Shown here: positions 18,008 to 25,791 of the stretch, piece after piece
How positions within the stretch are numbered: position 1 is the stretch's first letter
Layout of the letters: every line of letters begins with the position of its first letter
Source of the DNA: Bin76 sp963665765
Lineage (GTDB): Bacteria > Actinomycetota > Acidimicrobiia > Spongiisociales > ZC4RG35
Length of the DNA: 64,000 nucleotides
Assembly: GCA_963665765.1 (NCBI GenBank)
Contig: OY762464.1
Location: 2,604,001 to 2,668,000, forward strand
Direction of reading: 5' to 3'
The notes under the pieces: model-generated
Databases searched by the model: none
What the model was told of the DNA's origin: nothing
Seen by the model: the letters and a program-made list of their open reading frames with translations, nothing else
Position numbers and translations under genes: made by a program

Positions 18008-18340
18008 GTGGCTCGCCCTTTCAATGTTGATGTGGTTTCTCCGGAAGGGACTCTTTGGTCGGGCGATGCCAAGTTCCTGGTGGCTCGCACCACCGAGGGC
18101 GAGATCGGAATCCTGGCCGGCCACGAGCCGTTGATGGCCGCCCTGTCCGCCGGGGCAGTGCTGATCGAACACGATGAAGACCAGCGGACCACCATCGCGG
18201 TTCACGGAGGTTTCATGCAAGTGGTGGAGAACCGGGTCACCCTCCTCACCGACCGTGCCCGGATCACCGCCGGGGACCGGTCCGAGGCCATTGAAGAGGC
18301 CCGTCGACTGGCCGAAGGGGATGCGTCGGAATTCGATTGA
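18008..18340 (+). CDS. atpC: F1Fo ATP synthase subunit epsilon (short form)
   Basis: A 110-residue epsilon subunit. The beta-sandwich (FNVDVVSPEGTLWSGDAKFLVARTTEGEIGILAGHEPLM) is complete, followed by one helix (SEAIEEARRLAEG). The usual family length is ~130-140, so the second C-terminal helix that can insert into F1 and block rotation appears to be missing. The start is GTG, 2 bases after the atpD stop. Last gene of the ATP synthase operon. Confidence 0.93.
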   Translation: MARPFNVDVVSPEGTLWSGDAKFLVARTTEGEIGILAGHEPLMAALSAGAVLIEHDEDQRTTIAVHGGFMQVVENRVTLLTDRARITAGDRSEAIEEARRLAEGDASEFD

Positions 18341-18607
18341 CGCTCGACGACCGGGGGTAAAATGCCGACTCGAGGCTTTTCGGCCGTAGGTTGGCAAAAA
18401 TGGTCCGATCCCGGAAGTTGACTTTGTCCACCGACCGACACATACTGACAGTAGTGGGTCAGTTTGGAGCAACTTGAACGGACACTGCAACAAGGTGAAG
18501 GGTGATCGGGGCATGGAATATTTGAAAGCCAAACTGCGATTGGCCGCCTAAAAAGCGGACAAGTAACGTTAGTATTACCGTTATCTAGAGGACGGAAGGA
18601 GCCACCG

Positions 18608-18832
18608 ATGCCGCTACCGCGACGGCCCGGGGATCTCAACCAGCGGGCCAAGATGATCGTAGACCTGGCCACTGGGGAGACCACCCAGGAGGAGATCGAC
18701 AAGCTACCTCCGATGGGTCGGGAGATTTCTGCGCAGGCTCGTAACGCTTCCCTTTCGCCGGAGCGGCGGCGGGAGATTTCTGCTTTGGCTCGTGCTGCTA
18801 AGGCCAAGAAACGGGCTAGTCTGGCAACATAA
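18608..18832 (+). CDS. Small conserved basic protein (unknown function)
   Basis: A 74-residue, Arg/Lys-rich protein. The NQRAKMIVDLATGE segment (about residues 11-24) recalls a short motif common in small actinobacterial proteins of unknown function; the C-terminal half, with LSPERRREISALARAAK, resembles basic helical repeats seen in small DNA- or RNA-associated proteins. GGAAGGAG lies 7 bases before the ATG, so translation is credible. It lies between the inverted repeats of a decayed IS region and may be a passenger. No function is assigned. Confidence 0.6.
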   Translation: MPLPRRPGDLNQRAKMIVDLATGETTQEEIDKLPPMGREISAQARNASLSPERRREISALARAAKAKKRASLAT

Positions 18833-18947
18833 AAGGATTCCTCGGGTAGCGGTCGAGGAGTAGGCCCCGTACGCTGTCGGGGTCCGATCACGAGAAAGGG
18901 GCCGACCGGCGGGCTGTTCGTTCGGTAGGTCGGCCCCGGACTCAATC

Positions 18948-19250
18948 CTAGATGTGTAGTTCCAAGGGTTCAGTGGTCGTAGGCGATGAGGGAGCGGGCT
19001 GGTCCTGGTTGAGGGCTTTCTCGAAAGCTTGGCTGCGGTAGCCTTTGTCGGGATGATGGTCTGTCCCTGTCGGGCCACTCGTGCGTGGTGGATCATTTCC
19101 AAAGCGGTGGTGCGTTCGTCTGTTTTGGCGCCTGCTACTGCCCAGGTGATGGGTAGACCCGATGGGGTAGTGATGAGGTGGAGACGCAGTCCCCAAAAGT
19201 ATCTGGAGTGGGAGGCGCTATACCCGCTTTTCGGCCCATCCTGCCAGTTC
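18948..19250 (-). pseudogene. IS5/IS4-type DDE transposase fragment, frameshifted
   Basis: Read on the minus strand, the first half gives SRYFWGLRLHLITTPSGLP then AVAGAKTDERTTALEMIHHA, and after a one-base shift near 19055 the second half gives DKGYRSQAFEKALNQ. Together these form a DDE transposase core with the DKGY acidic motif. The N-terminus is missing where it meets the plus-strand transposase, and the C-terminus ends in unrelated codons. Inactive remnant. Confidence 0.72.
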
Positions 19251-19263
19251 AGAGCGTTGTTGG

Positions 19264-19695
19264 ATCGGTGACCGGACGCTGTGGACCGCCAAGGTGTTCA
19301 TGGACGATCTGGCGTCGCGCCTTGCCCATCCCGTGCAGTTGACCACTGACGGACTCAAAGCCTACGTGGAGGCCGTGGACGAGGCGTTCGGCGACATGGT
19401 TGACCATCGCATCCTGCGCAAAATCTATGACGGAGGGGCCACGGCCCGCACTGGTTACATCAAGCGCCAGAACCTAACTCTGCGGATGAGCAACCGCCGC
19501 TACGCCCGGTCCACCAACGCTTTCTCGAAGAAGCTGGAGAACCATGCCCATGCTGTGTCGTTGCACTTCATGGCGTACAATTTTGTGCGCACTCACCGTT
19601 CGCTGGGCAGGGGCGGTACTCCGGCGATGGCGGTGGGATTGGTGGACAGGCCGTGGACGCACCAGGGCATCATCAACCTCGTGGACTCAAACTGA
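19264..19695 (+). pseudogene. IS1-type DDE transposase, 3' part
   Basis: The open frame encodes ~143 residues of a DDE transposase: VFMDDLASRLAHPVQLTTDG with a catalytic Asp, then YIKRQNLTLRMSNRRYARSTNAFSKK, ENHAHAVSLHFMAYNFVRTH and a C-terminal RPWTHQGIINLVDSN. These are standard for short IS1-like transposases used by many bacteria. The first third (zinc and N-terminal catalytic part) is absent; the frame is open further upstream but not homologous. The inverted repeat follows the stop immediately. Confidence 0.75.
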
Positions 19696-19899
19696 CCCAC
19701 TACCGGTTGCCTCATCAGCGCCCCGGCGGAGCTTGTCTAACGTGGAGTTGTACGGAGCGGTCTCGCGTTCAGCGAGAGCTAGCGCTCGGTCACTGTCGTT
19801 TTCGGCTTTGCGTTTCTCAATGTCAGCGATTTGCTTTTCGTCCGCTTTGGCTTGTTTCTCGCGTTCGGCTTGCTCTCGTGCCTCGGCATCGTTGTCCAT
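19687..19899 (-). CDS. Small charged coiled-coil ORF (uncertain)
   Basis: A 70-codon minus-strand frame encoding a highly charged, helix-prone protein (EAREQAEREKQAKADEKQIADIEKRKAEND). It has good amino-acid bias for a real coiled coil but only a weak ribosome site upstream of the ATG, and its 3' end overlaps the inverted repeat of the neighbouring IS remnant. It may be a real short gene truncated by that insertion, or chance. Function unknown. Confidence 0.35.
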   Translation of the reverse strand: MDNDAEAREQAEREKQAKADEKQIADIEKRKAENDSDRALALAERETAPYNSTLDKLRRGADEATGSGSV

Positions 19900-20238
19900 A
19901 CTTTTATCACTTTCGTGTAAGTGGAGACATCATGCTATCACTGCCGTCGTGCCCGCTGTGCCCACTCGATCAGATCATCACCCATGGAAGCATTTTACCC
20001 AAGGGGTATGACAATATCCCCGGTCGTCTACAGGCTTGGGTAATTAGGTATGTAATTCCCAAACCAAACGTCGGCGACCGTCCCGGACAAGATCTCATCG
20101 AGGCGGGCCGGAACAAAAGGAGCGATTTTCCAAGCCGCGCACCGGGGCGCGGGTTTTCGCGACCAACCCGGATTAGGTGCGGCGGGGGCGGGGAACCCTT
20201 TTAGGGGACCGTTGAGACTGCAAAAACTGCCACCTCGG
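19900..20238. other. Intergenic stretch without supported gene
   Basis: About 340 bases between the charged minus-strand frame and the quinone oxidoreductase gene. Frames here are short and lack conserved motifs. A GC-rich inverted segment around 20133-20160 (CCGCGCACCGGGGCGCGGG) could form a hairpin, but no T-run follows it. Confidence 0.4.
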
Positions 20239-21213
20239 TTATCGGGATAGGCAGACCCTGCCCATCACTTTCCGGTCGGCCAGGTAGGCGAGACCGGTCG
20301 GGGCTTGCTCGAAGGGATAGACCTGGTCGACGTGGGGACGGATCAGGCCCTGCTCAACCCATTGTTGGAGTTGAGCGAGATTGGCTCGGTTTTGTTCGGG
20401 GAAGTGTTCCACGAAGGCGCCCCAGAACACCCCCACCGCCGAGGCCGATTTCAGCAGAGCCAGGTTAAGAGGAAGTTTCGGAATCTTCCCGGCGGCGAAT
20501 CCCACCACCAGTAAACGCCCGTTCCAGCCCAGTGATCGGAAAGCCGGTTCGGTGGCCGCGCCTCCCACCGGATCGTAGACCACATCGGCGCCCCGGCCGT
20601 CGGTGAAGTCGCGTATCACGGAGCGCAGGTCGTCGCGGTCGTAGCGGATGGCCAGATCCGCTCCCTTCTCCAGCACGAACCGGGCTTTTCGGTCCGAGGA
20701 CACAGCCGCCGCCACCCGGCAGCCCAGTTGCTTGGCGATCTGCACGGCGGCGATACCCACTCCTCCGGCCGCTCCGAGCACCACCACTGTCTCGCCCGCC
20801 GACAAACCGGCCCGGTCAACCAGAGCATGGTAGGAGGTGCCATAGGCGGTCATGAAAACCGCCGCCTCCACGTCGGTCAAACTGGGTGGGGCCGGGGCCG
20901 TCCGAGAAGCATCCGACACCACCATCTCGGCAAAACATCCCATTCCGGCGAAGACCATCACCCGATCCCCCACCCTGACGGAACTCACGTCCGGCCCCAC
21001 CTCGGTGACGGTTCCCGCTCCCTCGAACCCGGGAACGAAAGGCAGGTCGGGCTTCACTTGATAGAGGCCCGACACCATGAGGATGTCGGCGAAGTTGAGA
21101 CCCGCCCCGCCCAAGGCAATTTTGACCTGTCGCGGCCCTGGAACGGGATCGGGAACCTCTTCGGTTCTTAATCCGGACGGCCCGGTCCAGTCGGTGCACA
21201 CCACGGCTTTCAC
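20239..21213 (-). CDS. NADPH:quinone oxidoreductase-like MDR enzyme
   Basis: A 324-residue medium-chain dehydrogenase/reductase of the zinc-free quinone oxidoreductase group. The N-terminal GroES-like domain has GLNFADILMVSGLYQ and PGFEGAGTVTEVG; the Rossmann domain has VLGAAGGVGIAAVQIAKQLG (NADPH binding) near residues 145-165. Structural zinc cysteines are absent, as expected. Likely a soluble oxidoreductase acting on quinones or enoyl thioesters; the substrate cannot be read from sequence. It stands alone on the minus strand, divergent from the gene at 21324. Confidence 0.88.
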   Translation of the reverse strand: MKAVVCTDWTGPSGLRTEEVPDPVPGPRQVKIALGGAGLNFADILMVSGLYQVKPDLPFVPGFEGAGTVTEVGPDVSSVRVGDRVMVFAGMGCFAEMVVSDASRTAPAPPSLTDVEAAVFMTAYGTSYHALVDRAGLSAGETVVVLGAAGGVGIAAVQIAKQLGCRVAAAVSSDRKARFVLEKGADLAIRYDRDDLRSVIRDFTDGRGADVVYDPVGGAATEPAFRSLGWNGRLLVVGFAAGKIPKLPLNLALLKSASAVGVFWGAFVEHFPEQNRANLAQLQQWVEQGLIRPHVDQVYPFEQAPTGLAYLADRKVMGRVCLSR

Positions 21214-21323
21214 AATCGGATAGATTACTGCGTCGGCGCCGGGTTCGCCCCGCTTGGAGACAATCCCGGTAACGCCACGCGGTCCCCGGCGTCTTGATGA
21301 TAGAAGGCGGGTTTAGAAGGAAT

Positions 21324-22151
21324 ATGAGCATACCCCCGGATGCTTCCGGAGACATTCTCAGGGCAATAGCCAGATCTTACCGAGAGGAACTTGGCCCGGC
21401 GAGGGCCGAGCAGTTGGTGAACCGGGCGATGGCTCGGTCCAGTGCCCGCTTTTCCCGATCCACCGCGATGAGGGTGTTGGCGCCCAGCCTTGCGCTGGCC
21501 GTCTCCCTGTTGGCGGTGGGGTGGTTCGCTCTAGTGGACGATGGCGGTCCCCCGGTTGCAGACTCCGATCCTCCGGCGCCGGTGGCCTCCTCTCCGCTTC
21601 CGAGCGACTCGACAGACGAACCAGTCTTCTCTCCGGTGGTCTCCATTCCCACCCACGAGCTGGAAGAGGCTTTGGACCTCATCGACCAGCAGAAAGAGTT
21701 GGAAGCCGCGGAAGTGGTGGTGCGAGCCCTTTCCACGTTTGTTACGCCGGTGAACGTTGAGAATCGGGACGAAGTCGCTTTGCCGCCCTCCACCGCCGAC
21801 GTTGAAACCGAGCAGAGTTCGCCTCCGACTTATTCGGTCACGGGCGGGGTTCCGCCGGAGCAAGGTACCTTTCCGCCGGAGCAGGGCACCTTTCCGGAGG
21901 GTGACGCCGCTTCGGAGCCCGCCGAATCTGGGACAGAGACGACAACCGGGCAAACCGATCCGCCACCGCCCGTCATCGAATCTCCGCCCACTATCACGGA
22001 ACTCGGTCAGGCTCTGAAGGTGGAGGTGGAGGAACTGCTGTCCGCCGATCCCCAGGACTTGGCGGAGGCAGCCGAAAAGGCGCGGAACGCGGCCACCCCG
22101 ATTCTGGAGTACGGGAGTGAGCCGAGTATTCTTCTGCCGCCCGACCAATGA
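21324..22151 (+). CDS. Proline-rich single-pass membrane protein, unknown
   Basis: A 275-residue protein with a cytoplasmic N-terminus of ~48 residues, one membrane helix at about residues 49-70 (VLAPSLALAVSLLAVGWFAL) and a long Pro/Ser/Glu-rich extracytoplasmic part with a tandem PPEQGTF repeat. ATG 21324 is preferred over 21294 because AGAAGGA precedes it. No catalytic motif is seen. It lies 132 bases upstream of an ECF-type sigma factor in the same direction, so it could act as a membrane regulator of that sigma factor, but no anti-sigma motif is visible; this is inference from position. Confidence 0.65.
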   Translation: MSIPPDASGDILRAIARSYREELGPARAEQLVNRAMARSSARFSRSTAMRVLAPSLALAVSLLAVGWFALVDDGGPPVADSDPPAPVASSPLPSDSTDEPVFSPVVSIPTHELEEALDLIDQQKELEAAEVVVRALSTFVTPVNVENRDEVALPPSTADVETEQSSPPTYSVTGGVPPEQGTFPPEQGTFPEGDAASEPAESGTETTTGQTDPPPPVIESPPTITELGQALKVEVEELLSADPQDLAEAAEKARNAATPILEYGSEPSILLPPDQ

Positions 22152-22283
22152 TCCAAGCGACCCTGCCGACTGCCGGTATCCAACCGATACCAGCCGCTAT
22201 CTGAAACGTTCTCTTTCCAGATAGACTTCGGCATCGCGGCCCTTACCCAGACACCAGACGCCCCGGCAATAACTTAAAGTTCA

Positions 22284-23270
22284 ATGCTGCCCACGGATTC
22301 CCCTGCATGGCCCCCTTCCCTTACTGAGGCCACCGCCGCGCGGGACGGGGACCAGGATGCCCTAGCATCCATTCTCGTCCAGGGACTGCCTCGGCTGGTG
22401 GCGTTCTATCGCGGCCAGGGTTTGAACCTGTCCGATGCCGAGGACGTGGCGAGCGATGCCTGCGAATCGATCATCCGTTCCATCGGACGTCTGAGGTCTC
22501 CACAGGCTTTTGAAGCATGGTTTTGGAGGGTGGCCCGTTCCAAATTCCATGACTACCTGCGCAGGCGCCACCGGCCGCTGCCCGCCCCCGAGATTGAGAC
22601 GACCCATTCGCTCCCCGATGAACACACCTTGGACCAAGAGGACTTTCAAACGGTCCGCGCCGCCTACGGAAGACTTGGCGCACAAGACCGGGAGTTGCTC
22701 TGGTTGCGGGAAGTGGAAGGTCTGTCCTATGCGGCGATCGGAAGTCGCCTGTTCAAGCGGGAGGGTTCGGTGAGAGTGGCGATGCTGCGCGCTCGCCGTC
22801 GATTGGAGAAACTGATCGAGGAGGAGAGAGAAAAGCCCTATGCGGAGCCGCGCTACCGAACCCCTTCCGTTCTGTTCACCGAAGCCCAGGATGCCTGCTG
22901 TTCGCAGATGGCTGCCGCGTTGTTGCGAACCATGGCGACGGGATCGGTGAGGGTGTTCAATGGGGGGTTGGCTCCCGCCGCGGCGGTGGACCCCGGGACC
23001 GTGCAGGTACTGGCTGAACGGGGCATAGACATCGGTGGGGCGCGTCCGGTCCGGTTGAACAAAGGCATGGTGGAGGCAGCCGAGGTGGTGGTGTATTTCG
23101 GCGGGGAGCAATTGCCGATCACGGCCGATAAGCGTTACCTGAGGTGGCAGATCCCCTCGCCTGAGGGAGAGGGGCTGGAGGGAATGAGAAGAGCGTTTGA
23201 TGAAATAGAACGGCGAGTTTGGGAATTAATGGTCCTTTTGGAGATAAAACCTCGCCGGATAAACCCTTGA
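22284..23270 (+). CDS. ECF-type sigma factor fused to a degenerate ArsC/LMW-phosphatase-like domain
   Basis: A 328-residue fusion. Residues ~15-95 form sigma region 2 (LSDAEDVASDACESI, AFEAWFWRVARSKFHDYLRRR), and ~118-175 sigma region 4 (DRELLWLREVEGLSYAAIGSRL). From ~193 the sequence aligns with thioredoxin-type arsenate reductases of the low-molecular-weight phosphatase fold (PSVLFT...SQMAAALLR, GGLAPAAAVDP, ERGIDIGG). The catalytic loop is dead: the nucleophile Cys is Glu200, the phosphate-binding Arg is Cys206, and the general-acid Asp of the DPAG loop is Ser292. A sensor or docking role for this half is plausible. No strong ribosome site is seen, so the mRNA may be leaderless. The next sigma gene follows 75 bases on. 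Confidence 0.85.
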   Translation: MLPTDSPAWPPSLTEATAARDGDQDALASILVQGLPRLVAFYRGQGLNLSDAEDVASDACESIIRSIGRLRSPQAFEAWFWRVARSKFHDYLRRRHRPLPAPEIETTHSLPDEHTLDQEDFQTVRAAYGRLGAQDRELLWLREVEGLSYAAIGSRLFKREGSVRVAMLRARRRLEKLIEEEREKPYAEPRYRTPSVLFTEAQDACCSQMAAALLRTMATGSVRVFNGGLAPAAAVDPGTVQVLAERGIDIGGARPVRLNKGMVEAAEVVVYFGGEQLPITADKRYLRWQIPSPEGEGLEGMRRAFDEIERRVWELMVLLEIKPRRINP

Positions 23271-23345
23271 ATTTGAAAAAAGGGGTTCCCCATTTAGGGT
23301 TTCTGTTGCATAATGAATGGCGGGTGCGTTTTATGAAGAATCACC

Positions 23346-24359
23346 TTGAGCGACCACTCCGAGGCGGGGCTAAGGATGGTTGCAAGAAAACGCGCCGGAG
23401 CCAGAAAGGATCTAGGAGTGCGACTCACCAATGAAATAACGGATGAGCGGGGCCGACTTACCTCCGATCTGGTAGCTCAGTACCTATCCGCCATCAGCCA
23501 GACCGATCTGCTCGATGCTCAGCAGGAGGTGGAGTTGGCACAGTTGATGGAGCGAGGTCGCCAGGCGAAGGGCATGTTGGAAGAAGGCGAGTTTGAGACC
23601 TTGGCGGACAAAAGGATTTTGGACAGGCGGAGGCGTCGGGGGGCGGACGCCAAGAATCAGTTTGTCCAAGCCAATCTGCGCTTGGTGGTGCACAACGCTC
23701 GGCGCTATCAGGGAGTCCGGGGTATCGATTTTCTGGATCTGGTTCAGGAAGGAAACCTGGGTCTGATCCGGGCCGTGGAAAAATTCGACTGGCGCAAGGG
23801 TTTCAAGTTCTCCACCTACGCCACTTGGTGGATCAAACAGGCCATAACCCGCGCCATTGCCGACAAGTCTCGCACCGTGCGTATCCCGGCTCATCTTCAC
23901 GACACCTTGGCCAAGGTTCGATTGGCCCAAGGGATTCTCAAAGGAAAGCTGGGTCGCATGCCCGAGCCCGACGAGATCTCGCAGGAGACGGGTATCCGCA
24001 TCGATCATGTGGAACAGGCGCTGGTGCTGTCCGACACGGTCTCTTTGGAGGAGCCGGTGGGAGAGGACGGAGCGCAGCGGGGAGACTTCATTGAGGACGG
24101 CGACGCCGAGAATCCCGAAGCCATCGCCGAGGCGACCAGTGTGGCCATCGCCATGCGCAATTCCATCAGAAAACTACCGGATCGTGAGCGCAAGATCATG
24201 GAATTGCGGTATGGATTGGATGACGGGATTCCCAAGGGTCTGGATGAGATCGGCAGCCACTTCCAGTTGACCCGGGAAAGGATTCGCCAGTTGGAGAAAC
24301 TAGCCTTGTGCAGGCTGAGACACCCCTCCTACGGGATCCGGCAACAGGACTTGATATAG
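23346..24359 (+). CDS. RNA polymerase sigma-70 factor, group 2 (alternative primary-like)
   Basis: A 337-residue sigma-70 factor with regions 1.2, 2, 3 and 4 but no long N-terminal region 1.1. Region 1.2 includes TSDLVAQYLSAISQTDLL; region 2 has QANLRLVVHNARRYQGVRGIDFLDLVQEGNLGLIRAVEKFDWRKGFKFSTYATWWIKQAITRA in order; region 4 has RERKIMELRYGLDDG and LTRERIRQLEKLAL. This set binds standard -10/-35 promoters, so it is likely a stationary- or stress-phase sigma. Start may be TTG 23346 or ATG 23376; the latter has GAGGCGGGG upstream. Region 4.2 is slightly divergent from the housekeeping consensus. Confidence 0.92.
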   Translation: MSDHSEAGLRMVARKRAGARKDLGVRLTNEITDERGRLTSDLVAQYLSAISQTDLLDAQQEVELAQLMERGRQAKGMLEEGEFETLADKRILDRRRRRGADAKNQFVQANLRLVVHNARRYQGVRGIDFLDLVQEGNLGLIRAVEKFDWRKGFKFSTYATWWIKQAITRAIADKSRTVRIPAHLHDTLAKVRLAQGILKGKLGRMPEPDEISQETGIRIDHVEQALVLSDTVSLEEPVGEDGAQRGDFIEDGDAENPEAIAEATSVAIAMRNSIRKLPDRERKIMELRYGLDDGIPKGLDEIGSHFQLTRERIRQLEKLALCRLRHPSYGIRQQDLI

Positions 24360-24421
24360 GAAAATTTCCGCCGGTCGTCTGCTAGTGTCCTGATCTCAAA
24401 GGGGTTTAACCGAGTGATTTT

Positions 24422-25789
24422 GTGAGACACCGTCGGACCGTGCAAGGCTTTCCGTTCAGGCTGGCGCTGGCCGGTCTTGCGCTGGTCGGGACGGCTCTTT
24501 TTATGGTCCTTCCGGCTTTGGGTCAGTCGTCGGAGACGGTGGGTACCCGGTTGCGATACCAGAACGAGGAGGGAAACCGGGTGCCGGTGGGGGGGGCGAG
24601 TCTGTCCGTGTCCACCCTGGATGGGATCGAAATCGGATCGGGGGTCACCGACGCCGACGGAGCGTTTTCCACGCCGGTTCCCGGGCCCGCCGTGTATGCG
24701 GTGACCATCGATATCGGTACCCTCCCGCCGGGAATCCGGTTGCGTGAGCCGGACCGGATCACGGTGGAGGTGGAGGTGCTGGAAGGCCGGGATGGGCGAG
24801 CCATTTTCTCCTTGACCAGCGGGGCGGTGGAGATGGTCGAAGAGAGTGGGGGGATATCTCTTCGGCGGGTGGCGCAACTCACCACCGAGGGAATCAAACT
24901 GGGATTGTTCCTCGGCATGGCCGCCATCGGGCTTTCGTTGGTATTCGGAACCACCGGCCTGGTCAACTTCGCCCACGGCGAGATGGTTACCTGGGGAATG
25001 CTCTCGGCCTATTTCTTCAATTACTTCGGCTTGGCCGGAGCGTTCGGTTTCATGGCCGGCTGGTGGCCGCCGTTGGGGGACGGGGTCAATCTGATTCTGG
25101 CGGCGGTGTTGGCGGTGTTGATCGGGGGGTTGACCGGGTATTTGATGGACCGGTGGATTTTTCGACCCCTACGTACCCGGGGCGTGAGCCTCATCGCCCA
25201 GATGGTGGTGACCATCGGGCTTTCGATCCTGGCCCGCTATGTTTTCCTTTTCATATTCGGAGGGAATCTGAGGTTCTTCAGGGACTACTCCGCCCAAAGC
25301 GCCCTGCAGATCTGGATAATCGAGATCACTCCCAAGGACCTGATCACCGTGGTGCTCTCGGTTCTGATCCTGCTGGGTGTGGGGTTGTTCCTGCAGCGGA
25401 CCCAAACCGGCAAGGCCATGCGGGCGGTGGCGGACAATCGTGATCTGGCTGAATCTTCGGGCATCAATGTCCAAGGGGTGATCCGCACCGTCTGGATCGG
25501 GGCCGGCGCCCTGGCCGGGCTGGGTGGGGTGTTCATCGGGTTGGCCGAGCAACTGAGTTGGCTGATCGGGTTCCGGATGCTGCTTTTGATCTTCGCCGGG
25601 GTGGTGCTGGGCGGGCTCGGCACGGCCTACGGAGCTTTGCTGGGATGTCTTCTGGTGGGGATCGGCATTCAACTCTCCACTCTGTTCATCCCGGTGGAAC
25701 TGAAAAACATCGGTGCCCTGGTGGTGCTGGCTTTGGTGCTGGTAGTGCGTCCCCAGGGCATTTTGGGCAGGAGGGAGCGGTTCGGGTAG
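24422..25789 (+). CDS. livH: Branched-chain amino-acid ABC permease LivH with N-terminal extracytoplasmic domain
   Basis: A 455-residue protein. Residues ~1-35 form a signal/first membrane helix (LALAGLALVGTALFMVLPALG); ~36-150 are a beta-rich domain (VPVGGASLSVSTLDGIEIGSGVTDADGAFSTPVPG) resembling carboxypeptidase-regulatory or Cna-B-like folds; ~155-455 are a typical LivH permease with FGTTGLVNFAHGEMVTWG and GTAYGALLGCLLVG. Ordinary LivH proteins are ~290-300 residues, so the added domain is unusual and would sit outside the membrane, perhaps near the binding protein. Start GTG 24422 is weakly supported. The order livH-livM-livG-livF follows. Confidence 0.88.
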   Translation: MRHRRTVQGFPFRLALAGLALVGTALFMVLPALGQSSETVGTRLRYQNEEGNRVPVGGASLSVSTLDGIEIGSGVTDADGAFSTPVPGPAVYAVTIDIGTLPPGIRLREPDRITVEVEVLEGRDGRAIFSLTSGAVEMVEESGGISLRRVAQLTTEGIKLGLFLGMAAIGLSLVFGTTGLVNFAHGEMVTWGMLSAYFFNYFGLAGAFGFMAGWWPPLGDGVNLILAAVLAVLIGGLTGYLMDRWIFRPLRTRGVSLIAQMVVTIGLSILARYVFLFIFGGNLRFFRDYSAQSALQIWIIEITPKDLITVVLSVLILLGVGLFLQRTQTGKAMRAVADNRDLAESSGINVQGVIRTVWIGAGALAGLGGVFIGLAEQLSWLIGFRMLLLIFAGVVLGGLGTAYGALLGCLLVGIGIQLSTLFIPVELKNIGALVVLALVLVVRPQGILGRRERFG

Positions 25790-25791
25790 CT

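Larger units (their letters stand above)
18452..19703 (+). mobile_element. Decayed IS mosaic bounded by 16-bp inverted repeats
   Basis: A 16-base sequence (GTAGTGGGTCAGTTTG, 18451-18466) recurs as a perfect inverted copy at 19688-19703, just after the end of an IS1-type transposase fragment. Between them lie a small intact gene, a minus-strand IS5-like fragment and the plus-strand transposase 3' half. The repeats look like the ends of one element whose middle was rearranged by a second insertion. Exact ends and target duplication are not resolved. Confidence 0.6.
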
